Source: Plecoglossus altivelis
Lineage: Eukaryota > Chordata > Actinopteri > Osmeriformes > Plecoglossidae
Assembly (NCBI GenBank): GCA_036571765.1
Contig: BROE01000023.1
Coordinates: 5,457,581 to 5,521,580 of the forward strand
Length of the DNA stretch: 64,000 nt
Direction: 5' to 3'
Shown: positions 25,155 through 36,710 of the stretch, in pieces
How the letters are laid out: each line of letters starts with the position of its first letter
Numbering within the stretch: position 1 is the first letter of the stretch
Notes under the pieces: model-generated
The model's input: only the letters and a program-made list of their open reading frames with translations
The model's database searches: none
What the model was told of the DNA's origin: nothing
Program-made: the position numbers and the translations under genes

Positions 25155-25202
<48 letters not shown>
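25155..25202. repeat. (CG)n(CA)n alternating tract, 48 bases
   Basis: This is an uninterrupted alternating pyrimidine-purine tract, CG at the left and CA for the rest. Confidence 0.93.
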
Positions 25203-25204
<2 letters not shown>

Positions 25205-25667
25205 TACTGTATCATGTCAAAACAGATAACAGGTATACAATATTTTCAAAACATCTCTTAAGTGTAAGAAAAGGCAGATAGAACTTGATACTGTTATATC
25301 AAATTGAATTCTGACCTACTTTGGTATGTGGGAAGTTCAACTGTTGTCTGAGTTTAGGTGAATTTAACTGGAAACTTCAAAGGCGGTTTCAAATAATATT
25401 GGCTTGTGTCTGTTTGTTGTGGATATATTCCAAATGCTGTAGAAGGGACCAAGATAGACCCTGGAGTAATGTGCATATATTCTCTTTAACAGACCAAGCA
25501 AGGCAGCTCTCTGCTACTGGAACTTCAGAGTGTGTGTCAGAGGTGAAGATAACAGAACGAAAACATTTCATACTGACATCTCTCTAGGTGGAAAGGAATG
25601 AAACAGAGACACAGATTAAAGTTATCTCTCATAGCCAAAAGTTTGCACAAGGCTTGTTTTTTTCCTC

Positions 25668-25714
25668 TCACTCTCTCGCGCGCTCTCTCTCTCTCATGCT
25701 CTCTCGCACTTTCT

Positions 25715-25756
<42 letters not shown>

Positions 25757-25775
25757 CTCTCTCTCGCTCTCTCTC
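25668..25775. repeat. (CT)n / CTCG tract
   Basis: CT units carry scattered CTCGCG interruptions. The pure core is at 25720-25752. Confidence 0.92.
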
Positions 25776-27415
25776 ATGGTTTAAATTCACCCACGGGGAA
25801 GATGTGCTACTTCAGTCAGAAAAAACCCCAGAGTTCACAGAACTTTACATATCATTGTAGAAAAGAGTGAGCGTCAAGGAGAGCGTGTGTGTGCGTGTGT
25901 CAATATGGCAAGAAAATAGTACTTCACCTGATCCCTACTTCATAGGCATTCTCTCGCTCAGCCAAAATGACACTTCTGTGACTCCTAAGAGAAAGAGACA
26001 CGCAATTTACAAAACAAACACATCAGGATCCTCTGTCGCAGAGATAAATAACGTCTAAAGAATGAGCCTGCGAGTCAAGTTGGAAATTCACTGTCATGTT
26101 GAATCGGGAAACCGCCACAGCAGTAACAACAATTAAGTCCGAGATGTGATTTGTGCGAGAGGAAGATTGTCAGCAGCATCAACAACAAAGGCGACATGCG
26201 TTGTGATCCTTGTGGTTGTCACTAAGAAACAATATCCAAACACACAGGCCCAACATCTCATATAAGGTGTCTGTCATTCCTCTCACTCATTATAGAGTGC
26301 GTTGAAATTCGCACTTAATCATTCCAAAAAGTGAAATATGACACAGAAAGACGACCGAGTAGATTTGAGCGACAACTTCTCATATTGGGATGCCGTAGAC
26401 GTCGATGAAACAAACTCTAGATTCAATTGATTTTGTCCGATGATTTTGTTATTTTTGCCACATAAATACTTATGACAATTACATTTTCATGGATAGATTA
26501 CAGACTATTTCCCTCTTTAAAAAATGACATAGGTGCTATTTATTTGGACGCAGGGAAGTATTCGATTCAATCACCATTCACTGTATGCACGGTAATCACC
26601 AGCATACCGTTACAGGTTTTGTGGATTGTGATGAGAAAATAACAGTTGTCGTGTTATGGTTGCCTGACAGAAGGTCAAACTGACACATCTATTCACTTCT
26701 GGTCCACTGAAGAGCAGAGGGGATCAGGTGAGGGGGTAACGTCACATTTCGCTTTCCTCTGGCAGACATGTTGAGAGTGACGGAACATGTTGAGTACCGA
26801 CCAGTGGGCTTCGCCTGTAGGGGGTGGCCCCCGCCGCGGGCGCTAGCGTTAGCGCTCGCCGCCGTTTCCCCAGACGCCCCCCCCAGATGGCTAGACATCT
26901 GGAGCTACTGAGGTGGAAAAGGCAGTCTGATGACAAAGGGTGAGTGATTTGATTCCTTTTTTTCCCCGTGACAAAACAGGAGGGGGTCCTCCCCTCCTCC
27001 TCTTCCCCTCAAATGCAAATGCTACGAACAAACTCGACAGAACACGCATCGCTATCATCCAGGTGAATGAGCGCGAGCGGCGGTCGCGACCATGTGTCTG
27101 TTTGGAGGGAGAGGCGGCATCGCAGGCCAGGCAGATCACGCTGGTCGAGGTGAGAGTTGTACGTCGCCAGCTAAGTGTTGGTTGTCGGGGTGGCAGTGTG
27201 TGTCAGTAGCTGGTGTAGCACATGAGCGTTTGAGGGGGGTGGGGGGTGAGAAAATTAAGGACGGAAAGGAGGAAGAGGATTGGAGTCTCTCTTGAAACTA
27301 ACATATCACACCCAATCCTTCACCTGGTCAGCATGACCACCAGAACTCCCTGACCTGGCAGAGCTTCATTGCCTAGTCTACCACATCCTATCCTCTGCCA
27401 CCCTCTGGTCTGCAG

Positions 27416-27591
27416 TAGAAGCTGGGCTGAACAGGGCTGGATAGCTGGCCTGGCCCGACCAATGGCTTGCTCTCTCCTCCCTCCTTCCCCTGTCCTGCTG
27501 AATTGGTCCATGACCATGGGGAAAGAGATGGCCAGCTTCCTGAGTGCTCCCAGTACTCAAAGCTCTACCTCCTACACGCCACACACCACAG
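27416..27591 (+). CDS. putative internal exon, unidentified protein
   Basis: A pyrimidine-rich acceptor ending in CTGCAG (27410-27415) precedes a 176-base segment that stays open in one frame and ends at CACAG with a GTGAAC donor. The segment begins with the third base of a codon and ends with the first base of one, so its length modulo 3 is 2. The second half encodes a Met-Gly-Lys-Glu-Met-Ala stretch followed by a Ser/Thr/Pro-rich run containing SSTSYTPHTT, of the kind seen in disordered activation or linker regions. The first half (Trp- and Leu-rich) looks less like coding sequence, so a later acceptor near 27526 or 27534 is possible. The phase matches the segment at 48006. I cannot name the protein. 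A chance open frame remains possible. Confidence 0.22.
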
Positions 27592-29051
27592 GTGAACACA
27601 CACAAATCACATCAGCACCTAATGCTCTTTCAGACTAAGAGCATGGCAATAACAATGCGTAAATGATAAAAAACGGTCATATTAAATGGAAATTGCTGCT
27701 TATAGCCCCCACTGGCATGCACACATAAACATACATAAAGGCACACTTTAAAATGCACTCGCAAACTCAAACCACTCGTACTAGCGCAATTCAAACTCAC
27801 GCATAAGTAGTTCTGTCTCAGTTTATGGGTTTGTTAGTCACGTTTGTTTAATATGCTTTGTTGAGCCGCCAGGCAGGCCGTGCAAACCTATCTCAACGTT
27901 TTTATTCTTTTTCTTGTCATTTCTGGTTTATCTCCTTCCTTCCTCTCCTCCTCCTGTCCCGTTCCTTCTCCTCGGAGTAATTAATCAACGTTTGCGCGTC
28001 GCTTTCACTTCTGGCGTACGGTTCCACCGCCTTGTTTACCCCTACCGACGGTGTAGTATCGTACGCTGGGAAAGGAGGTTTAATTTCCTGTAATTTTCAG
28101 ACGCAGGTGTCTCGTGCGGATGTGAGCGAAGTGTGACAACTCGGGGAAAAAAAGCCGCAGCGAAGATGCTATTTTGAGTGACAAATGTGAAGTAGGTGTG
28201 ATATCGAGGCGCGAGATGCTGGATCGTGGTAACATATTTTCAGTCTGCCACGGCGGACTGTACCGCGGAAGATAGTCGCTGAGGAATCAAACTCAAAATC
28301 AAAGTGTCATCTGTTTTTCATTTGTTGGCGAGAGATACAAATGAGAAAGTGACAAAATGAAAAATGCACGGCACCTTTCTGACTGAATGGTGGAAATACA
28401 TAGAAGGCAATGTATCAGAAAGGTATGAAGTCAAATTTGACCTTGCCGCCCAGGATCCGGGGCACGTTTTCCACTGCCTGTCTTTGTCTTACTCTCTCTT
28501 TTACCCTCTAACCCTGGTGTGCCCTTTTTTTCCGTCTGTTCTTCAGTACTAGTTCTTCTCTCTTCGTTGCTCTGTCTCTCTCTCTCTCTCTCTCTCTCGC
28601 TTGGTTTCTCTCCCTTTGTGACTCCGAGGGCAGCAGGATATCTGACAGCTCTGTCCTACAGCCATGTCAAGCGAGGGGCAAACTCCTACCCCCCCTGAGA
28701 GTCTCCCCCCCCCCCCCCCCACATACCTACATCAACTATTGATGCACTCTACAAAAGCCTACTGACTTAAGGACGAATGTGTAGCCCCACCCCGCAATCA
28801 ATGATCTTCATGAATGAAACACTTCACAGTACAGTAGACATACAGGGTGTCAAAATCAAACCGGTTCAAAGTCAGTCATTCAGAAAGGTGGGTGCTGTGC
28901 GAGCTGAATAACCAAGTTTTCTCTGCGTAAATCTTTTTCTGCTGGCGTTGCAGGAATCACACAACGAAAACGATAGAACAACGTCTCCCTCTGGAATGTG
29001 TATTCCTGTTCCGTCACCTCCAAAGACAAAGATGTCTCTGTCTGTTTCATG

Positions 29052-29074
29052 CCCCCCCCCCCCCCCCCCCCCCC
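29052..29074. repeat. poly-C run, 23 bases
   Basis: This is the longest homopolymer in the window. Its true length is uncertain because such runs are often mis-sequenced. Confidence 0.9.
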
Positions 29075-30749
29075 GTGCAAGGTCACCCTCTCTTTCTGAT
29101 TAGCATTTTATGAAATTGTTTTTTGAGGGGAAGCATCTGATTTGTATTTATCGTATGTACGTGCCAAGCTTTCCGCTTGACGCAGCCTGAATATTCAGCG
29201 GGACCACAGCATTAACCTTTTAGGGGGGGGGGGAGAATACAGTAAATCCATTTAAATTAGACGTTACCAGATGTAGAGCGGTTTGCACAACAGACTTGAT
29301 TGTTTTGGGGTGTTCTGATAGACTGGGGAGGGAAAGAATCCATGAAAAATGCGCTTGGTTTATTTTAAAATCCAAGGTTAGCCAGTCACACAGCTTGTGT
29401 GTGGTATGCGGTATATGTGTATTCTAGCAAATGGGGATTTCATTTGTTGTGCGGTCCATCAAGCAACAAGATACAAAGAAACATGTCTAAAAAGCAAATA
29501 TTCATCTCGCACGTTCTGGAGATCAGGTCATTCTTCATTTTCACCAAGATCCACTATTTCCTGACAGAACCATTCTTTCAGAAGCCCTACGCCCTAACAT
29601 CATAAATACACATTTTCTCAACTCACACAAGCCACCGCACTGTGCCTAGGTGACCTTTGACCTTGGGCGTCGAGCCACATTGCCAGGATCGTGGCGCGGT
29701 CGTGACCCTGTGTGTCCTGGCAGGCCATGGCATGTCAGTGATCTTCACACAAGGCTAAACGGGCAGTTGGCAGGGGAACTGGACCAGGTGCGCTGGTGAA
29801 CAAGTGACCTAGTAGTCCAAGGGTGGAGCTTAGGCTACACATGAATTCTATATGAGACGTCGGAATGTTATACTGGAGAAACAGTAAGTCTAATGGGCTT
29901 ATATTTGACCTCAAGGCTGGAAACTAAATCAGCCCCAAAAAACTGGACCACGGGAGGGGAAATGGGTATAGAATTCCTCTGTGGACACTTAGCTTGTGCA
30001 TACAGTCTATGCATAGCACGCCACTTTTCACACTATTGAGAGTTGTAGACTCCCAAAGAATACAAAATGTTCTTATTACTATGTGCTGTCGATACACGGC
30101 AATCACGCACGGTAGCCTTGCTTATTAAAACATTTTACTGCGTTTAAAATAGGAAATATTTAGTCAATGTAACAGATTGCGACGGGGGAGATGTTTGACT
30201 TCCATTAAAGGATGCCGCTTGTTGTCTGTTCTACGGAACAATAATCACAAACACTGTTGTAAAAGCACAACTTGAAAACAACATCTTTAAGCTCATTATC
30301 GTTACTGTAAGTGTCAAGGGGAAATCCTCATCCTCTAGGAGCGAGTTTGAGGATGAGGTCTTCTGCAGATGTTCCTCCAAGACTAGTTTTCTGCATTGCC
30401 TGCTGCCACTTCAACTTTGAAAATTGTTTCTTTTTTAGGGGGAAGGGGAGAGATTTCCCTGTCTCATATCACACGCTAATCTGCATCTCTGTCACACTTT
30501 CAGGAATAGAAGCTTTGAGCCATTACCTCTGAAGTGAAGGCATCTGGATAAGCCATGTTTCCTTATCGCCATGGTGAATAATAATTGGGGAATAAACAAC
30601 CAGGTAAACACAGACAAACTCAAAGAAAAGCAAATGGAAGGATGGGCTTCGAATTGGCAAGTTTTTTTTTAAATTTTAATTCCACGTTTATTATTTACAC
30701 TGTTTGACACCACTCAACTCGTACTTAACGCATTCGGTTGACTTTGGAG

Positions 30750-30910
30750 TCCCTAAATGGATGCCATTGTCCATTATGGCTTAATTAGCCCACCAGTGGA
30801 GGTTTTGACAATGTGACATATGAACTAGAGCAAATGGCAGAGACACCTGAAAGTCTTAGTGCATTTGGCCAGCTAATGCATTGTCCAGTGAACTACAGTG
30901 CGAAGGGTCA
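30750..30910. promoter_or_regulatory. conserved-element-like segment
   Basis: This non-repetitive AT-rich sequence has GGCTTAATTAGCCC (a near-palindromic homeodomain-type core), a TTTGGCCAGCTAATGCATTG block and several CATT/AATG pairs. It is a candidate enhancer, not tested by alignment. Confidence 0.27.
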
Positions 30911-31479
30911 CTCGAATCCAAACTTAATTTATTTTTGATGTCTTGGTTGGACACTTTAATGCATGTTCACTGACCTCAGAGCAGTCTAAGAGCAGCCAGT
31001 GACATCCTATAAAAGTGAGTGCTTGCTCTTCTTTGAGTCATTGAATAGAAAAAAAGAGAATAAAGGCGGAAATAAACGCCTGCGTCCAAACGTGAGATCG
31101 TTTAGACTGCTGCCTAAACCGTAACGAATAAATCCATTGAAACGCATGCCTTTTTGAGAAGGCCATTTGAAACTGTCAAAGGATACGAACCTGTCCTGTT
31201 TACTTGCCCCGTATCATGTACGCTGGTACGGTGGTCATGAGAGCTTATCACCCTCTCTCTGTGTGAGAAGTCCCTGTTGTGCGGCGCAAAGTTATGGGTG
31301 AAATCCCCCTCTCCTTTCTCACTCCCTCTCTATATTTCTATCTCTCGCCCTCTCTCTTCCTCTCTGGCCTACATCCCTCTCTTAGCAACTCTAATTGCCA
31401 GGGTCTTTATTTGGTTTCTCCAGAGTCGCGACCGCGGATGAGCGAAAACCTCCTCCAACACGTGTAGTCCTTTGAAAAT

Positions 31480-31660
31480 GGTTTTGTTATATTAATGACA
31501 TAAGTGCTGTTGGGAAGACCTTGCACTGAGCCAATTGTAAAAACCAATTGTGGGAGTTGTGAGTGTAGCATGTTAATTATCACCTCGTCCTAATGCCTGG
31601 CAAATGGAAGGCTGTGTCAAATTTGTCTGACAATTATCTGGTAATATTGCGAGGTGGAGA
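31480..31660. promoter_or_regulatory. conserved-element-like segment
   Basis: The segment contains ATATTAATGACATAAG, two direct copies of CCAATTGT-type cores about 13 bases apart (near 31532 and 31545), TGTTAATTATCACC, CCTAATGCCTGG and GACAATTATCTGGTAATATTG. Dense TAAT/ATTA cores without simple repeats suggest a homeodomain-regulated element. This is inference only. Confidence 0.28.
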
Positions 31661-31896
31661 TACACAAGGTACCCGTCCAGTATGTTCGGAATACTTAATG
31701 TCAAAACAGCGGCTGTACTGTTGAAGAGTGAATACGTCTCTACCACTATGAATGTTGTACCTGGATACATTCTGCCAATCCACGGCATCCTGTTTGGATG
31801 ATCTGAGGAGGATGGTGGTGATGATGAGAAGGAAGCTAGTTAGGATAATTATGAGAAAATTGATGATTTTAACTATCTTGATCGTGGTCATAGTGA

Positions 31897-31897
31897 A

Positions 31898-31937
<40 letters not shown>

Positions 31938-31940
31938 GTG
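31897..31940. repeat. (GAT)n trinucleotide repeat
   Basis: About 13 GAT/ATG units occur. Poly-Met and poly-Ile frames here come from the repeat. Confidence 0.93.
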
Positions 31941-32874
31941 GTAATGTTATTGACTGAATATAAACTCACCCAACTTACCCTCCTTGTAGTGTGAGTAGAG
32001 GCTCTATTTCTGATTAGATTTGATGTACTGCTAGAACATTTGAGCTTTTTTCAAAAGCAGCAATCGGTAAAAGCAAAATGTAACTGACTGCAAAGTAAAA
32101 GCACCCTCCAAAAATGACAAATTGACATTCCACTGGCACTGAGACGTCTCGCTTGCTGACAAACTCTGACGGGCTCGTTAGCTCACGCAACTTTTTCAGG
32201 GGCCAAAAACGAGCTTTTACGTTTGGCGAACTCCTATTGAACCTCTATATTTTCCTCCTTTCCGGTTTGACGTGAGAAAATGAGAGTGAAACATTCTCTC
32301 CTCGCGTTCAGTACAGTTTATGTTTACCAGATGGAAATGTCAACGTTGCCTGGTCTGAACTTTGATTCCACTCGAAAACTAGGAACATGTCTGGGGCGAC
32401 TGTGTCATTCATCCACAAAGTGTCAGACTTGGGGACTTGTCAAGTTCAATCCATTCAACCTTCACGCAGTTTCAGTTGTGAATCTCTCCCACTGTCTCTG
32501 ACATCTTTCTTCAGGGGAACAATGTGTTCGCACAACATAGACGCAAACACAAATTAATATATGCGCACCTACCAAGTGTGCTGAAACCATGAATAAATGC
32601 TAATATGTGGAAACAAGAATGCATTAAACAGCACAAACAAAAAATGAGTAAATAGACAGACTGTTAGTGACACGAGCAGTAAAAGGACATGCAAATCACA
32701 AAATCCAAATCAAACAGAGCTCACACTATTTACGCTTGTCTGCTTTTGGCTTTTATTTCAGAGAGAGAAAAAGATTTGGTTAATGCATGGCTGTAGGTGA
32801 TTATGATGCAAATATATGACAATGCTGCTCCAATATGGCCCATAGGTTGACAGGAACAAGTGCAATATGTAAAT

Positions 32875-32946
32875 CCCCCCCCCCCCCACACACACACACT
32901 CCTCCCTGCTCCACACACACCCGCCTCCCTGCTCCACACACACCCT
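32875..32946. repeat. poly-C run plus short CA-containing tandem
   Basis: A 13-base C run passes into CA units. Two near-identical units of about 21-23 bases (CTCCCTGCTCCACACACACC type) follow. Confidence 0.75.
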
Positions 32947-33029
32947 ATCCCCCCGCTGGAAAAGCCAAGGGCACACGGAGATGGTTCATTGGGGCGGATC
33001 GGCCCCGATGCAACCCAGTGAGAATACTT

Positions 33030-33250
33030 TGGTCTAGCGTTTAATTAATGACTTTGCCTGTGTTTTTCAAATGTAAATACGGCGTGCAGGAGGCAGACCA
33101 ACAAGGCATGATGTGGAAAAAAGAGGCTTTGTCTCAGGGAAAAAAACATATGAATATTGGATGGCTCCTGCTGCCTGCAATTTCAGTCACACTTTCTCCT
33201 TTAATGACCACATTCGTAATTGAACCCCAATTACGGAACAAAGATGCTTT
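33030..33250. promoter_or_regulatory. conserved-element-like segment
   Basis: The sequence is bounded on the left by GTTTAATTAATGAC and on the right by GTAATTGAACCCCAATTAC, an inverted arrangement of TAATTG/CAATTA cores. There is no simple repeat inside. Conservation was not tested. Confidence 0.23.
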
Positions 33251-33861
33251 GGTGCGCCAGAGACGGTTGCGTTTAGCAGACGCCTGCTACACCTGCGACA
33301 GCCCGTCGTCTCCAGATGTTTGGCACGTTGAGTTTCGGCTTCCGTTTTGAGTCCCGGCTGTAAGAAGACGCTTTCACAGGTGATGATAGTGATTACGTCT
33401 TTACACAGCTCCTCCTCCCATCGCCTGGTGGACGCGAGGCCCCTTGGCCCTGTTCTGAGAGTGAAATCCTTGTTAGCTGCTGATGAAGACTTTCCTTTCT
33501 GTGCTGTCAGCAGGAATCAAGATCTGGGCCGTGACTTTAATGTGTCTTAATGAGTCTGAATTATGGATCATCAGTAGCTGGGCTTTTATCACTTTGGCAG
33601 TCTGAGCCAAATTAAAAGTGATCTTTTCGCTAAAGGGACTTTGACTTTTAATGACTTAAACTCGCATTGTTGGGCGTCTTTGGAGACAAGACAGGGCTGT
33701 TCTTCGTGGAGGTGTGGGAGGGCTCGGATGAGACTTGGCAGACACGCACACGCCGGAATACAAAGTGATCCTAACTGAGACAAAAGCGGTGGCGATTAGA
33801 TACCTTCACAGCATGAGCTCAAGACATTAGGGAATTGTAGAGGTGTGCAGGTATGCACACT

Positions 33862-33863
33862 CG

Positions 33864-33925
<62 letters not shown>
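33862..33925. repeat. (GT)n microsatellite, 64 bases alternating
   Basis: CGCATG leads into an uninterrupted GT run. Confidence 0.95.
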
Positions 33926-33928
<3 letters not shown>

Positions 33929-36029
33929 GAGGTGGGGTATACGGTGGATTCCTGATACAGTGCACAGCCCTGGCAAATGTCCTGCCTTATTATCCCATGT
34001 AAATAAGTGAAAAGCTCAGTAGGGCTATATTTGCTGAATGTCTACAAAAACAACAACTGCAACGAAAATCCCCTGTGCCTTGTCCCTTTAAAAAACACAT
34101 TTCATTATAAAAGGATGATAATACCATTGTGGAAACACAAGGCAGAAAACCAATTATTCCTCCCTGGGCACAACAGCACCACGGACGGTCACACACGTAA
34201 ACAGATGAGGTCAATCGTCCTCGTGGAGTCCTCAAACAGCCAGGAACAGAGAGAGAGAGAGAAAGAGAGAGAGAAAAATAGGGTTTTTCCAGGAGTCTGA
34301 ATCTACACAAGCCTGAGAGAGAGACAGACTTAGGAGCTCTTTGCACCTCTTCGGGAACTCGATAATGAGCAGAATTCCCACCGTCCCAGCCCAACCCCCT
34401 GAAAGCAGAACTCTAAATTTGTTTCGCTATTCGTAGCTCTTTCCCTCGGTGTTAGCATACAATCTGGTCATTTGCCGCATTCCAATATACGGCACAGTAT
34501 GTCCCACATTATCTGAATGGTTGATTGCCGTTTTATGAGGTATTGGGTTTGTGTTAAGTATGTCAGATTGGATTGAGGATGTAGTCGGCAATCGAGAAAA
34601 CAGTCTATTATAAAGTCAGCTGTTCCAGCAAGTACCAATACAGTCCCCACCTCCACCATCATTACCTTCAAAATTAGTGACAGGCAATGCATTAGCGGGA
34701 CACAACAATGGTGGACTGACCATTATTGGAGCCTGTCAGTTTGCTTCAACAACACGTCTTCTTCCTTATTAATCTTTCTCAAGAATCCAAAGTGGGGGGA
34801 AAATTGCCAGAAGACTCACCCTAAAAAGTTTGTCATTGTCGATATGAATCGTTCCAAGTAATAAGATGTCAGTAGGATCAGCCCATCTCGACCATAGGGG
34901 AGGGGGGGGGGGCAGGCCAGCGCATCGTTGTGTGCCCGCTGGCATGTTCATCTACTAAATGTCAATTGGGTTCAGATTGCTGGAACTGGGCGACTGAATC
35001 ATTAGTTTTAATAGACACATTCCTCACAAACAGGGTGATGTCAAACGCTTCATCCCTCAATATGAAGCCTTAATCAATCTCTTGGAGTGCTAGTGCTCCC
35101 ACTCTTTCTCTTTATCTCTCTCTTTCTCTCTCTCTCTCTCTGTTCAATCCTTTTTTTCCCCTGACCATCCCTCCCTTCATCCTACCATTTGCCCTCCTCC
35201 TCTGTCTGTGATTCCTGCTTAAATTCTTTCATTAGTGTAATCTCTTGAATCCAAGGTAGATGACAAAACAATCATTTGATTTTAGGAGGAAGAGTAAGAT
35301 AACATAGCAGATTCTCTTGTCATGCGATCATCTGAGCTTGCCAGTCTATAAGGTTCTAGGTGATTGGCCTCAACTAAAGTTCAACCTTCAGAGCATTATT
35401 TGTATCGGTATCAAAGCCAAATAGTTCCAACATGTTGCCAGCAGCTGGCAGCTCCACTAAGGTTCCAAGTAACCCTTAGATTTTGTTTTTATTGGGGAGC
35501 GAGGAAATCAATATTTTTTTTTCCTAAACTGTTATTGAGAGTCAGACTTCCATGTGGGTCCCCATTATCTGAAGGTCAGATCGATACAACTTTGGGTTCG
35601 CTTGTGTTTCGTTCTAAAACTTCAGTACTTCAGTCAAAATTCAGTCATAACCTTGGCAAAACTTTAAATTGACTTCAGGGATCTTAGCTTTCCAGTCTAT
35701 CTGATGTGACTTATTCTCGTTGACACGTACTGTGTGTTTACCATGTCGGACAAACCACATCAACCCTAAAAAAGACAAACAAGACAGTTTGTAACGCTCA
35801 CAACGAATGCACCAACCCTCTGCATGAATACACCGGCAATTTAGTCTGCCATCATCTATGTAATGGACAGGAATCAGATAGTGAGAGCGTGGAAGCGCAA
35901 CACAGAGCAAGAAAATGCAGCATGTTTTCACTGCTGACCTACGATAGAGACTACGGAACAAGTTGGAGCTTTAAGCCTGTGTAACATGTCTAATAATAAC
36001 ACAGCTATAAGTACGCAGGTAGAGCCTCG

Positions 36030-36200
36030 CCACGGCAACCATAGGGACCCTGCTCGCCGTCCTTTGAGGAAGTCGCTCTAACTAATGAAGTTCGGAAGCT
36101 TAGAGCAATTAGACACATCAAAGCTTGAACCTGGAAATTAATTAGGCTCTTTTTCTCCTTCGGAAGACGCATCTACTCAACAGGCAGCTAATTAGCATAG
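36030..36200. promoter_or_regulatory. conserved-element-like segment
   Basis: The segment contains AACTAATGAAG, AGCAATTAGACAC, GGAAATTAATTAGGC and GCTAATTAGCATAGC, four homeodomain-type cores within about 130 bases, two of them palindromic. There is no simple repeat. Confidence 0.27.
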
Positions 36201-36710
36201 CACCATCGATACAGGTACCTGCGTCGTCACTGTGAAGGCCACGATTGGGCGTACGGTACATATGCTGTGAGGAACACGGTAGGGCAGAAAAACATAGCGT
36301 TCTTGGTGGAAAGTCTTCGTGACACATAGAACAAGTGCATGTGGTTGATGAAACCGTCAGCTTTCTTATTCGGGAGTTTCACAATTCAATCTGGGAAATG
36401 GTGCCGTTAACTAGCAGAGACAGCAGATAAGTCCTACTGCAAGTTTTAAGGACCTAAGATCTAGTAAACGTTGTTGTGATGACTTGTTTTCAAACTGTCT
36501 GTTGGTCAACATCGGGCGTCTTTTCACAATGAACCATTTTGTAATGCCCGGTGTCTGAGTTTGTTCAACTAAATATCAAAAGCTTTCCAGAACTTGGGTG
36601 CGTCATATCAAAGGAACTTAGGGTCTCTTGTTAACTTTGAATGTCAAAGGAAGCGCTGACATTCGCTGAACTCTCGTTTCCAGAGCTTCATTAGCCATCC
36701 CAATCCGCTT

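Larger units (their letters stand above)
24681..27415. other. non-coding stretch, one weak micro-exon candidate
   Basis: The stretch contains an alternating CG/CA tract at 25155-25202, a CT/CG tract at 25668-25775 and a small CpG-rich patch at 26825-26880. A 50-base segment at 25493-25542 is bounded by a good acceptor and a GTGAAG donor, but its function is unknown. Nothing else coding was seen. Confidence 0.45.
27592..31895. other. non-coding stretch, would be intron if the exon pair is real
   Basis: No gene was seen. Homopolymer runs are C at 28705-28720 and 29052-29074 (23 C) and G at 29222-29232, with a CT array at 28570-28598. The DNA at 30680-30910 and 31480-31660 has strong conserved-element character. 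Confidence 0.5.
31941..36710. other. non-coding stretch, no gene seen
   Basis: The stretch contains a C run followed by two copies of a CA/CTCCCTGCT unit (32875-32946), a GT array at 33862-33925, a short GA array at 34245-34274, a G run at 34902-34912 and a CT array at 35101-35142. Conserved-element-like DNA lies at 33030-33250, 34960-35110 and 36030-36200. Confidence 0.5.
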
